Below, piece after piece: positions 1 through 10,605 of a stretch of 64,000 bases of DNA (position 1 is the stretch's first letter; every line of letters starts with the position of its first letter). The notes below the pieces were generated by a model. It was not told the DNA's origin and did no database searches. It saw only the letters and a program-made list of their open reading frames with translations. The position numbers and the translations under genes are program-made. This stretch comes from Orobanche coerulescens (lineage: Eukaryota; Streptophyta; Magnoliopsida; Lamiales; Orobanchaceae), in contig CM065805.1 in NCBI GenBank assembly GCA_033398695.1, positions 164,773,787 through 164,837,786 of the forward strand, read 5' to 3'.

Positions 1-687
1 GATTAGACTAGTGATTTAGTTATTTCACATGTGCCAACGATAGGGAGCACAATGTAGGGGTATTCGCGTGACCATTGTTTACTCTCGCGTAAAACGGCGA
101 CCTTGATTCGGACATGCGGAAATTATATATTCGAGTTGTTTCTCCACTGTAGAAGGGAACTTAGTAACTAGAAGCATCCATGTGCCCCATGAGTGTCTTT
201 TACGTCAAACGGTTTCCCAATACATGAGAATGGAAGTTGTACCCTAGGATTATCCCGATGAAACATCCCGAGATCCTAACCTAGTGGTCAACTCGAATCA
301 AATTCTTGAGCATATATATAAGGGAATACTGTTTGAGGTTTATTTGTTATGAAACTCGTGAAAATTGTGCCACTAGACTGTGAAACGGGACGAACTAGCT
401 TGTTTATTTTAGCCTTTCATATTGACGGTCGATTTGACTCACGTTTTGTTAATCTTTGACCTGGATTTTCTTCATGAACGAGTGATTAGGACTGAACTTG
501 ATTACTTTGCGGAATCATTGTTCTGAGTGCAGCTCGCTTTTATGACACTCGTATTATTTAGAGAGAAGTACAGGATAATATTGATTAGGTTGAACACTAT
601 GAGTTGCACGATGATTCACGACATTCTTTTATTGAATTTAATTCTTTTTTGCTTGAGGACAAGCAAAGGCTTAAGTTTGGGGGTATT
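1..687 (+). mobile_element. 3' internal end of a Tat/Athila-type Ty3 retrotransposon, non-coding
   Basis: No open frame of retroelement character is visible here. The stretch ends in a purine-rich tract at about 670-685 (core AAGTTTGGGGG) directly followed by an LTR start at 688. That tract-plus-TGTT arrangement is characteristic of polypurine tracts of plant Tat/Athila Ty3 elements, so I read this as the untranslated 3' part of the internal region, truncated by the window edge. The assignment rests on the PPT and on the LTR that follows, not on protein similarity. Confidence 0.55.
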
Positions 688-1300
688 TGTTAGGCATATT
701 TTTATACGCTTATTTATCATTATTTTGTAGTATTTTGGAGAGTGAAATTGTCTAAATGAGCCTTTAATGCCTTAATTTTGTATGATTGACAGGAAATTGA
801 AGTCCGGAAGCTAAAACGAGGCAAAGCGGGCGAAAATGGCAACTGGACTCGAGCCGCGGCACAAGGAAGGCGAGCCGCGGCACAGAAGACACCCACCAAG
901 GCCGAGTAATCAGACTGTGCCGCGGCACAGCCCAGGTGAGCCGCGGCACAGAAGGAATTAAGGACGCCCAGGCATCCAGCTGAAGGCCCTGTGCCGCGGC
1001 ACAGGTTTAGTGCGCCGCGGCACACTTGGCGTTTTTTGTATGTCCGCGCGGATTTTGGGCCGTTTGGCTTGATTTTCGACCGGCCCGATACGGACGCGAT
1101 TTGGAGATGTGCTGAGCTATAAATAGGGTTTAAGACCCTAATTAAACTATCTTTTGATCTTGAATCTTTTGGGAGCTTAAGCTTGGAGACGGCAGAAGAA
1201 GAGGGAAGCAGAAGACTTCAAAGGCAGAGGGCGGAAGCTGAAGAACGGAGGAATCCAAGCTTCATCTGTATTTGAATTTTATGCTTTCTTTTATTTATTA
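688..1300 (+). mobile_element. Partial LTR of the Tat/Athila-type element
   Basis: Starts with TG immediately after the PPT. It contains a GC-rich palindrome array at 851-1024 and a TATA box (TATAAATAGG) at about 1118, as expected for U3 followed by R. The expected 3' terminus is not found: the sequence changes character near 1290-1330, where an antisense copia-type unit begins. The right boundary is therefore approximate and the LTR is probably truncated by that insertion. Confidence 0.6.
851..1024. repeat. Array of six GC-rich palindromes upstream of TATA
   Basis: Six copies of GCCGCGGCAC with flanking bases lie at about 851, 871, 916, 936, 990 and 1011. Two of them form the perfect 14-bp palindrome TGTGCCGCGGCACA and the others differ at one end. 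Spacers are unrelated. The array lies about 95 bp upstream of the LTR TATA box. The antisense frame through it yields repeated CAAA-R peptides, which I treat as an artefact. Confidence 0.85.
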
Positions 1301-1576
1301 TGTATTTTCAATTAAAAGAATTTTATTCATCATGGCCAACTTTATTACATTCATAGAAAATCCAAAGTAGTTCTCGAAAACTAGAAACAAGACAAGACAT
1401 AACTAAAGCGTAAAACTAGTCAAAATACAATGATCTAGTCAAAGTCGGCAACATTCATATATTGGTCTTTATCCACAATGGTGAGAGGAGGGATCTCAGT
1501 CGGGATCTCAGTATGGTTCACCTCCGTATTCTCATTATCTTCTTCCATGTAATTTGACTCTTGAGTCAAGTACTGT

Positions 1577-2521
1577 TTATACTTTATAGTGCTTGTAGTA
1601 AGCTTGGATGTTCTTTGGCACCTTGCAATTGCGGTAAGTATGCTTCTTCGATCCGCAAGTACAGCAATTCCGGCCTTCCTTTAGAGTGGTTCTATTCCCG
1701 GCGGCAGGAGGCGGTCCACGTGGTTGGGTTCCACTAGGTCCCGTGGCCGAGCCACTTTGCCTCTTCCACACATTGGAACGACGACCTCGTCTTTTCCCTC
1801 GCTTGCTCGAGTCATGCACCCGTGGTGCTTGCAAAAACTGAGTAGCGTTGCCTTTTCTATTTTGTCGTGGTGCCTTCCTGTGGGTAGCCTGATTCACTTC
1901 CGGAATCGGATTCGTACCAGCTGGGCGCGCATTGCTATTGAGAATAATCTCATGGCGCCTTTCTTTTTTCGCGAGGTGGGAGATAAGGTCACTAAAATTT
2001 TTAATTCTCCCTTCCTCATAGGCAACGCGCAGCTGATGAGCAATCACACTTGCTCCCACGGGAAACGTGTTAAGAGTCTTCTCGATCAAATACTGATGAG
2101 ACTTCTTGACACCACAAAAACCAAGATCAGCGCGAAGATCGAGGATGGCTTGGTTATAGGCCTCCACATTCGCATAATCCAAAAATTGGATTTGCTCCCA
2201 CTGAAGTTGCAATTCGGGGAAGCGCTGATCATGCACATTATTAAATCGTTGTTCGAGTGTATCTCATAGTTCTTTGGGGGTTTGCAGATTCATATAACAC
2301 TTTTTCAACAACGGATGTATATGTCTACGCAAGTACATCAGTGCATTAGCCTTGGTTTCCTCGCTCGGTTCTTGAGCGGTAGGCTCGTTAGAGGGAAAGA
2401 TAGTGGTGGTAAATCTCTTACCGACGAACGCCAAGCGAACGTCTGAGACCCACCTATGGTACTCCTTACCAGCATGGTCAAGGATGTCGAACTCCGGATG
2501 AACATTGGAGCTTTGTGCCAT
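1577..2521 (-). pseudogene. Ty1/copia-type Gag (UBN2-like) with one nonsense codon
   Basis: Minus-strand frame read from ATG at 2521 to a stop at 1577. The first 85 codons show the usual N-terminus of plant copia-type Gag, with a conserved W in an HRWVSDV context and a downstream LRRHIHP segment. An in-frame TGA at 2261-2263 replaces what is usually a Trp codon, and the same frame then stays open for about 228 codons. It ends in a basic, low-complexity stretch and one CCHC zinc knuckle (C-X2-C-X4-H-X4-C, in CCTCGSKKHTYRNC). No protease, integrase or RT follows, so this is a gag-only unit. Family knowledge: such proteins coat retrotransposon RNA. One stop in over 300 codons suggests recent inactivation. 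Confidence 0.8.
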
Positions 2522-3372
2522 CTACAAGATATAAACAAGAGGAAGTTAGTCTTGTTGGATTTTCAGTGACAATGTAAACGGTCACAATCGATGCTTTTAA
2601 AAGCGTGTAACATAACCGTTACTCGATGTACTTCCCTTAATTGTTGTTTAGTAAAGTCGATAAAAAACGGCGATATCAGATCGCACCTAGATACGTGGTG
2701 TATGCAACAACCACAAGAATCGACTTTCAACAATTCCGTGACTCCCCCAGGACCGTCACACAGTTTTCTTCGACACGCAGAGATACCGACTTCTCTCACG
2801 GTCTCATCCACCGCAAAGTAGCATGGGAGATAAAGAACCCAATAACCCATGTCCCCAAAAGAAAAATTCCCAAAAGGAGAGAATTGAAATAAGGACAAGT
2901 CAGATAATTACCTCGATTATAAAATTAGGCACGTGCTGAATTTGTGGTGTGCTTCGATCTACCGGTTGGTACTCGGTGCGACGACGTGAAACCGGAGGCG
3001 CAATTTTGCGGCTCAAGATAAGTTGATGTTCGGGTTTTGGTCCGAGTTCGAACCGGTCGGACTTGGTTGGCCGGCGGCGGTCAGCCGCGACAGTCGGCGG
3101 GTGGTGGCTTCTGGTGGTGGATCGGCGATCGCGGCCATTGGCAGCAAGTGGCGACAGTGGCAATGGCGCCAAGGCTGGCGGTAGCATGGCGAGGCGCGGG
3201 CTGCGTTACTGGCAATGGTGGCGCCAGAGCGGCCAGCGGCCAGTAGCGGTGGCAATTAGGCAGCGGCGATGATCATGGCGATCGCGGCTAGCCGGGGGCG
3301 GCGCAGCGGTGGCGGGGCGGCTCAGCCAATTTTTCTTCTTTTTTTTTTCGTTCGAGCTACGTGCTGATAACG
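2522..3372 (-). other. Leader of the gag-only copia-type element, GC-rich, possible intron
   Basis: On the minus strand this lies between the putative LTR and the Gag start. Its upstream part (about 2990-3310) is strongly GC-rich, unlike the neighbourhood. A plausible intron runs from a GAG|GTAATT donor at 2911 to a TTGTAG acceptor that abuts the Gag ATG at 2521, so the leader may be spliced directly to the start codon. Next to the LTR end is TTATCAGCACG, which resembles primer-binding sites of some copia elements. The ORFs seen through the GC-rich part on both strands lack family features. Confidence 0.45.
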
Positions 3373-3604
3373 TGTTTGAGGAGAAAGTAAAAGACAGCAA
3401 ATCAATTATATTGATAACAATGAATAGAGGGGCCTTTATATAGGCATTACAATGAGAGTCATTCCATACATAGGATTCCTAGTTAAGGTAAGACATCTAA
3501 CAGGATCCTACTACCTCTGGAAGAGTCTAGAACCTTCCATAACTCTATCCCCCTACAACTAGTATTAGGTAAGACACCAATAAGGGAAGGATTTCCCGGA
3601 ACAT
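3373..3604 (-). mobile_element. Short LTR (232 bp) of the gag-only copia-type element
   Basis: On the minus strand the segment runs TGTTCC...CAAACA, bounded by TG and CA. It holds a TATA box (TATATAAAGG) near 3435 and is followed by a PBS-like TTATCAGCACG. I found no matching second LTR at the other end near 1300-1570, so the 3' end of this element appears lost or truncated. Coordinates depend on the TG/CA choice; no TSD could be shown. Confidence 0.5.
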
Positions 3605-4634
3605 TTTATAAACTGTTGTTTATTTTTTAACCAATATAAATGATGTAATCCAAAAATCAAAACATAAATTCATAAAGTACTTAAAAATCCAATTTCAAAC
3701 ACAAAAAAGTCAAGTTCAATCACAAAGTAGCCAAAATCAAACACAAAGTAGACAAATTTAAATATTATTGAAAAATCAAGTTTGACTCATCTTCTAGATA
3801 TATATTATTTAAATTTAAACAAAATATTATACATAAATGACTCAAATCTGTATGTAAGTAATATATAAAATATTTAATACGTAAATAAATAATACGTATA
3901 ATTTACAATATATATTTATATATAGAAACATATTTTAAATATATAAGAACATATATAATAAATATTATACATATGAATATATAGGTTTAATATATAAGTA
4001 ATATATAATATTTATTTATATATTCATAATATATATGATATTTTGTAGATACAAAAGTTTATTTATACAATAATATATAGTAATAAATATTATATATAAA
4101 TTAATAATATATATTATTTATATATGAATAATATATATTACATTCATTTATATTAAGACCTAAATTTTTATATTGTATATATAAATGAGTATACATAATG
4201 GGAACAGGAGAGTCATTTTTTTGTCCTAAATTATTTATATTGTATATATAAATGTGTGGTTTTCAATTAGGAGTAGGAGAGTCATTTTTTATCTTAATGG
4301 GGACAACACTCCTTTTCATGCTTAATGAATAAGCCATTTTTGTCTTCCCGGATAAGCCATTAAGACACAAGTAAACACCTCTAAACGTCTGAACGAATAA
4401 GACATTTTACCCATTAAGCTGATTAAGTCACAAGTAAACAGCCCCTTAATAAGTAAAAAAATTGGTCTCGAAAATAAATTTTATTTATTCAGCAAAAAAA
4501 TACTAATTTCATACAATAAAAGACACTGATGAATCAGTAAAACCAGCTTTAATGGATAAAGGTAAGTTTAATTCAATAAAATTTGTTTTCAATGACTAAA
4601 ATTAGTTCTATCTATTTTAATCGGTAAAGTTAAT
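3605..4634. other. AT-rich spacer with possible MITE end
   Basis: Very AT-rich with many TATATA runs and no credible ORF. A stretch of roughly 70 bp around 4150-4220 is imperfectly repeated at 4220-4290. Near 4430-4455 the sequence AAGTAAACAGCCCC is followed by TTA, resembling the end of a Tourist/Harbinger-type MITE, but I could not find a convincing partner end. Confidence 0.4.
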
Positions 4635-5183
4635 TAGGGGTGTCGAACGATTCGGTTTCGATTAACCGGACCGAAATTTTCGGTTAATCGGAACCACAAT
4701 TGCCCAAAAATAAGAACCGGGAATCGGACTATATAAAATTTCGGTTAACCGGAACCGGACCGGTTATTTTTGGTTCCCGTTCGGTTAAACCGACAGAACC
4801 GTTTTTTTTTTTTTTTTTGCACGGGTTAAATTATAAATTATAAATTATAAAATTAATATTTAATACATATATAATATATTATTATAAATTTTTAACAAAA
4901 TATAAAATATTTATTTAACAATATTAGGGTTTTAAATTTTTAATTTACAAAAATTAAAATAATAAAATATATAAGTATAAATATAAAAATAATATTTAAT
5001 AAATATATTATAAAATCGGTTTTCGGTTCGGAACCGTTCGGTTCCGGTTCCGAACTAAAAACCGAAAAATTATGTAATAAGGAACCGAAAACCGAACCTT
5101 TAACCGATTATACGGTTCCGGTTAATCGGAACCGGCTCGATTCCAGTTCTAACCGAGAACCGGGAACCATTTAGACACCCCTA
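4635..5183. mobile_element. Non-autonomous hAT-type element, 549 bp
   Basis: Bounded by TAGGGGTGTC at the left and GACACCCCTA at the right, perfect 10-bp terminal inverted repeats. It is flanked by an identical 8-bp duplication AAGTTAAT at 4627-4634 and 5184-5191. Eight-bp TSDs and TIRs with GGGGTG fit the hAT superfamily. The subterminal regions consist of imperfect CCGGTT/CGGTTCGG repeats on the left and their complement on the right, so the whole unit could fold back. The centre is AT-rich and non-coding. Confidence 0.88.
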
Positions 5184-5340
5184 AAGTTAATTCTATTTCA
5201 AAAGAAAAAAAAATCAAGTGAAGCAAATAGAGCCCTATTCATTTGAGTTTATTTACCGCTAGATGATATATTGTTTTAATAATCAGGTACTGTATTTGTA
5301 TATACTCCTTATTACTTGATGGTTATAGTAATAGTGATTA

Positions 5341-5632
5341 CTAGTATACCATCCGTATAAAATACGGAAATATAAGAAAATTCACATAGAAATGCATAAT
5401 ACCCAACCATTCACCGTAGATTTTATATCACTTCTCTGTAAATTACATTAGTTGTTCTATTTACGATTACACCATTCTTGTCGCAATAAAAAAAGTTGAA
5501 TTCTTTCGTGCTCTACACTTTGATACAGCTACATAAAACTGACCATGATTGAATAAGAGTCTTGGCAGATGCACGCAACATGAGAGAGTGCATAACCATG
5601 GAAAAGCATAACTAGTGGAAATTGTCGTCTTT
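5341..5632 (-). pseudogene. Helitron relic: helicase C-terminus and 3' terminus
   Basis: On the minus strand, short collinear segments resemble the Helitron RepHel helicase end: an RRQFPL-like piece near 5630, GYALSHV near 5600, then LPRLLFNHGQFYVAVSK (about 5580-5530), and a TTNVIYREV-like tail near 5440. At least one frameshift and a loss of about a dozen residues between the first two pieces are evident. About 55 bp further on, a hairpin with stem CCGTAT/ATACGG (5353-5367) precedes CTAG at 5344-5341, followed by T. Hairpin plus CTRR is the Helitron 3' signature. The 5' (TC) end was not located. Confidence 0.7.
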
Positions 5633-6685
5633 GAATTTAAATAATAAATAAATTAACAAATTTTTTAAAACTAAAAAAATAAAAAATCACTTAAAAATCA
5701 CTTAAAACGATCGATTTTTTTCCGCAATTCTCTTTGTACAAAGATGAATCTACTTATGTATCTAGAAATATCTCTTTGAAAATTCATAAAATCACTAATT
5801 ATATAATTTAGTAAATATGAATTTTTTCATTTATTTTGTTATTTTATATTAATTAAATAATAATTTAAAACTAAGATAGACTAATTAATTTATTCCATAA
5901 GTTCTTTGATTTATTTATAAATAATAATTAAAACTATTGTTTCTACACTTTCAATAATTTTTTTTATAAGATTATTTCGATTATTTAATTGATTAGAACT
6001 TCGGGTACTTTTTTAGTTATATCTATTGAACACTTCTTTTGCAACACTCTCAAGCATCTTTCATTTCAGTTGATATGTCTTTGATTGATATACCTAATTA
6101 TAGTGACTAACTAATATAAACTAATTAATTAGTGGAAATATATAATATTTTCGCGAAATTATGGTTTAAGTTTTTAATATATAGTGTACACTACTATATT
6201 AAATTTCTCTTTGTTTGGGATTTATACTTTTTAATTAACGAAAACTTGAAATATTGATGCAAATATAATCAATTCTTATTTATTCGTAATTTTATATTCC
6301 TTAATTCGTAAAAATTAATAAGGTAGGTAGGAGTTATTTGAGGTATACTTATAATGTAATTAATGCAATGAGAATTAGGCCAGTAATTGATTATGTGTCA
6401 TCTGAAGCACGAGAGGCTGACACATAAGCACATGAAGCACCAGCAGAATACATGTGGCAGCCGAAACATGAAAAACTACCACTTAGGCTCAACGTATTCT
6501 GTATTAGTGTATAAGAAAGATTTTTCAAAAAAAAAATATTATAAAACAATTTAATAAAATATGTATATTGTTTTCAAATGTACCAACTTTAAATTATTAC
6601 AGATCGATATTATCAAATTGTATATTTATTCTGATTTGTATTAGAGGGTTTTAATGAGGGTGTGTGTCCTCCTCCATGGAATTTA
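5633..6685. other. AT-rich spacer, nothing recognised
   Basis: No ORF of recognisable family, RNA gene or terminal repeat was found. It may contain the eroded body of the Helitron whose 3' end lies at 5341. A locally less AT-rich patch at 6385-6500 has no clear match. Confidence 0.3.
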
Positions 6686-7607
6686 CGCCTTGTTCCCAAG
6701 TCTTACTTAAGGAGGGAAAGGAACGTAATTGGAGAGAAACGGAAAGAAAAGATATTAAAATATGTTCCCTAGTTTTTTTTTGGAAGGAAGTGGGAAGAAA
6801 AGAAAAGATTTTGGGGGATAATTATCCTTCTAATTTTTCCTCCCAAATTGGAGAGTTTTGGAGAGAAAGTAATCACGTTGTTATACATATCTTTTATTTT
6901 AACAGATTTGTCCTTACCTTCAATCCTATTATAACCGCGTGAGTTATTCATCTCACGTATCACATCTTCTTCTCTTCTTGGCTCTTCCCTTTAAGCAAGA
7001 TAAAAAAAAAACTGGTGATTTTTTGTCATCAATTGGCTCTTCCCTTTCAGCCAAGAAGAACGTAATTGGTGAGTTTTTTTTATCCTTCTTTCAGCAAGAT
7101 AAAAAAAAAACTGGCCTTGTTAATATCATCCTTTTTCTTGCACGGGTGATTCTTCTTCTTGGCTCTTCCCTTCAATCAGGTACTTCTTCTTGGCTCTTTT
7201 TATTTTGAAGTTCCCTTCAGTCTTTTTTTGAAGTTTTGCACATATCTCTGATTGTTTTATTCTTTTTATTGTTTTCTTTTGCTTTCAAGATTGTCAGTAG
7301 GAGGTTCAAATTATTTGATTTTATTCGTTTGTTTGGGAGATGAGATTGCATTGGATAGGACAGCTTTTTAGGTCCGCTTGATAGAAATGATGGAAAAGTG
7401 GTGAAAAGAAAATATTTTACAGGGGAATGGATTTCATGAAAATTATTTTAGAGGAAAAATGTCAATATATGAGATTGATTGGATTAATCTTCAAGATGAA
7501 AAATGTCAGTACTTCTCCATGTTTTTATGCTTGATTGGCATTGTTCTCCATGGAAATGAATGAACAAAGAGTTATTTTTTCAATTACAAACGAGATTCAC
7601 TAATAAT

Positions 7608-7830
7608 TACATATACATTAATAATTATTATTTAATAGGGATTAAAAATAATTAATATTTAATAATTCTACATAAATTAATAATTATTAATAACAAGGAT
7701 TAAAGATAATTATTATTTAATAACTCTGTATACATTAATAATTACTATTTAATAGGGATTAAAAATAATTATTATTTAGTAAATCTCTATAAATGAATAA
7801 TTATTATTTAATAAGGATTAAAAACAACTA
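7608..7830. repeat. AT-rich tandem repeat, period about 58-59 bp, four copies
   Basis: Four successive copies share a core of ATTAATAATTATTATTTAAT followed by AGGGATT or AAGGATT. The GGATT landmark recurs at about 7639, 7697, 7756 and 7815, giving a period of 58-59 bp. It lies upstream of the transposase within the Harbinger element; no function is evident. Confidence 0.75.
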
Positions 7831-9566
7831 AAACACCACAACTGTTAGACATACTTCATTTAAAAGAAAATTCTGTTTAAAAGAGAAAATAAATTCTTTT
7901 TTACAACTATTTTTTCCCCGTACACAATACTTAGCATTAAGATTCTTTTTTACAACTACTCTATATATGATTGTCGGTCCATATGGGTCGTTGGCATTAT
8001 CCGGTGATCCACTATTGATATATGCATAGTTACTTTTTTCATAAAACAGATAATATTTTCAATGGATAATGAGTTGCCCCCACCCGCTCATGTTCTGAAA
8101 GCCAGACAAATGAAAGTGGTTCATCTTATTTGCTTGTTGATGGCCATTCTGACACAACGTAGACTTTCGAACAAAAATCATCCTAATTTACCTACTAAAA
8201 AAGTTATTTTACGTCGTCGACGTGTACGAGAAGAGCTGTTAGACGACCTTTTAAATGGTGGTAAATGTCGTGAGCTTATCCGTATAAGTGAGCAAGCTTT
8301 TAAGAAGTTGTGCACTATCTTACAGCGTGATGGTGGTCTTAGACCTACTCAACGCATGTCCGTTGAAGAGCATGTTGCAAGATTTTTGCACATTGTAGGT
8401 AATGATTTGAAAAATAGATTGGTCTCCTGGATGTATCAGCGCTCAAAGTCCACAACAAGTAGGTGCTTACATAGAGTTCTGCGTGCGGTTATATCATTAG
8501 AGAGTCGTTATATTCAACAACCAAAAGGTGATGTTGTCCCGAAAGAAATTCAAGAGAAAAATAGATTTTATCCTTACTTCAAGAATTGCGTAGGGCCAAT
8601 TGATGGGACACATGTCCGTGTCAAGGTACCTGATAAAGATGCCCCTAGATATCGTGGTCGCAAGGGGTACCCGACGATAAATGTCTTAGCTGCTTGTTCA
8701 TTTGATTTAAAGTTTACGTATGTTTTAACTGGTTGGGAGGGTACTGCATCAGACTCAAGGATAATGAAGAATGCACTCAGTAGAGATGACAAACTAGTAA
8801 TCCCAACGGGTAATTTTTATTACCAACTTTCATTATGTGTAACTTATTATTATAAAACTAATTACACCTTATTTATAGGCCGATATTGTTTGGTAGACGC
8901 GGGTTTGCCTCATACGAGTACACTAACGACGCCATATAGATGTGTCCGGTATCATTTGAAAGAGTATTCCGCTCGTCCCCCGGAGAATGCAAGAGAGTTG
9001 TTCAATCTTCGCCATGCTTCATTACGTAACGCTATAGAACGTGTAATATCCGCGTTTTCTATTTTTAGTAATTTCTATTTTTGGTGTATATTCGTTTCGG
9101 ACAACTCGCTTGGCACTGTTTTGGAATTCTGAATCTATTTTGTTCTTGGAGTTTCTCCGTTTGGATGAGTCTCGATGATGTTTTTACGTAATTTAATCTT
9201 GAGTTATATTTTATCGCATGTGTATTCGATTCTCGTTAAACTCGTTCGATTTCATCATTTTCCAATTTCCATGAGTTCGTATGGTTGAGTAGAGCATGTT
9301 GTGAGTTTCGGATTGTTAATCCGACGTTGTATCGTGAATTTTCGTACGTTTGGGGCCGTTTTTGTAATTTCCTATAAGTTTAGGGAATTTGTTCCTTGTT
9401 CGATTTTGGTTGTGTACCTCGGACCATTTCGGGTTATTGGATATTGTTTTTCGTTGCATGTAATTTCCTCGGACTGTCGGGTCGGCTTATCGTTTTTGGT
9501 TATCGTCTTTGTCGATTATGGTAGCGTCGTCTTATGTCCAGAGCTGTCTGTCAGGACCTGTGCAAA

Positions 9567-9759
9567 ACGGCGCAAGACCCACGGCATTTTGCGCCGTATC
9601 TGTGCGCCGTGTCTCACAGGGGGTCGATCACTTTCCGAGAAACGGCGCAAGACCCACGGCATTCTGCGCCATGTCTGTGCGCCGTGTCGCACAGGGGTCG
9701 CCCGCTGACCAGCAATACGGCGCTGAACACGGCGCTATTTGGACCGTTTGTTGCGCCGT
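9567..9759. repeat. Inverted array of ACGGCGCA / TGCGCCGT upstream of TATA
   Basis: Nine copies of an 8-mer occur on alternating strands: ACGGCGCA-type at 9567, 9642, 9717 and 9729, and TGCGCCGT-type at 9590, 9603, 9665, 9678 and 9752. The part from 9567 to 9620 is duplicated at 9642-9695. The array ends 12 bp before TATATAAAGG. Confidence 0.85.
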
Positions 9760-10384
9760 GTTCTGTCCAGTATATAAAGGACAGACAAGAGTTTTAACCC
9801 TATTTCTTCCTTTCTCTCCCGTTTTTCCACTTCTCCTTGGCGATTTCGGGCGATCTCCCTCAGATATTGCATCCTAGCATCTTATAACTCGGAATTGGAC
9901 ATTCTAGCTCGAATCAATCATCTTCCTTCCACCATTCCATCGTTGAATTGAGGTAATTGGACATTATACCTAATTTTAGGGTTCTTGAATATTATTCATT
10001 TTTCCTTTCGTTTTTGCTTCGATTGATGATGAATATTAGTTGGGTAATCGTGGTGTTATGTTTTCCTAGAACTTTAGCGGATAAATTCCAAGTTTTTCCC
10101 TTCGTTGATCGAATTTGAACCTTATGCCTCCGTAGTGTTCGGCGTATTGTCCCTTAGAGTAAAACGTCGATTAATTCGTGATTTCTCAGTGGTATTGTAG
10201 TTGATTGAGTCTATATTGTTGTTAGGACCAGATTTGTGAAGATTGTTCGGACCGAAACCTTTCCTTTCGCCGTTTTCTTCGCGTCGTGTCATCCAAGGCA
10301 AGTACATGTATTATATTTCATTATGTGTGTACGGTTTTGATGCGAATGATGTAAATCGAATTATTGAATGATTGTGATGGTCAC

Positions 10385-10605
10385 TCTTCCACCTGGGGAT
10401 GTCATGGGGCCTCTGGGGGCCGATGCTAATGGGTACGGCCACAGAAGTGGACTTGGGTGCGTGCGTTGATGTTCTTCCACCTGGGGACGGTTCGACGGGA
10501 CCTCTAGGGGCCGATACTAATGGGTACGGCCGCAGAAGTGGTTTCTCACCTGGGGACGGTCCGACGGGACCTCTGGGGGCCGATACTAATGGGTACGACC
10601 GTGAG
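10385..10605 (+). repeat. Mid-LTR tandem repeat with CCGACGGGAC
   Basis: Three imperfect units contain CACCTGGGGA, then (in two of them) GGTCCGACGGGACCTCT or a close variant, then GGGGCCGATRCTAATGGGTACG. It lies downstream of the TATA box, in the presumed transcribed part of the LTR. The long ORF through it (10399-10740) merely reflects the repeat. Confidence 0.8.

Noticed and set aside
720..1025. 101-aa minus-strand ORF with repeated CAAA-R motifs
   Set aside because: Its repeats are translations of the GCCGCGGCAC array in an LTR; no start context or family similarity.
3013..3400. Several Ala/Arg/Gly-rich ORFs on both strands
   Set aside because: GC-rich leader gives long open frames in many registers; none resembles a known protein.
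6664..7208. ORFs at the left end of the Harbinger element
   Set aside because: They cover the purine/pyrimidine-rich subterminal repeats and have no transposase features.
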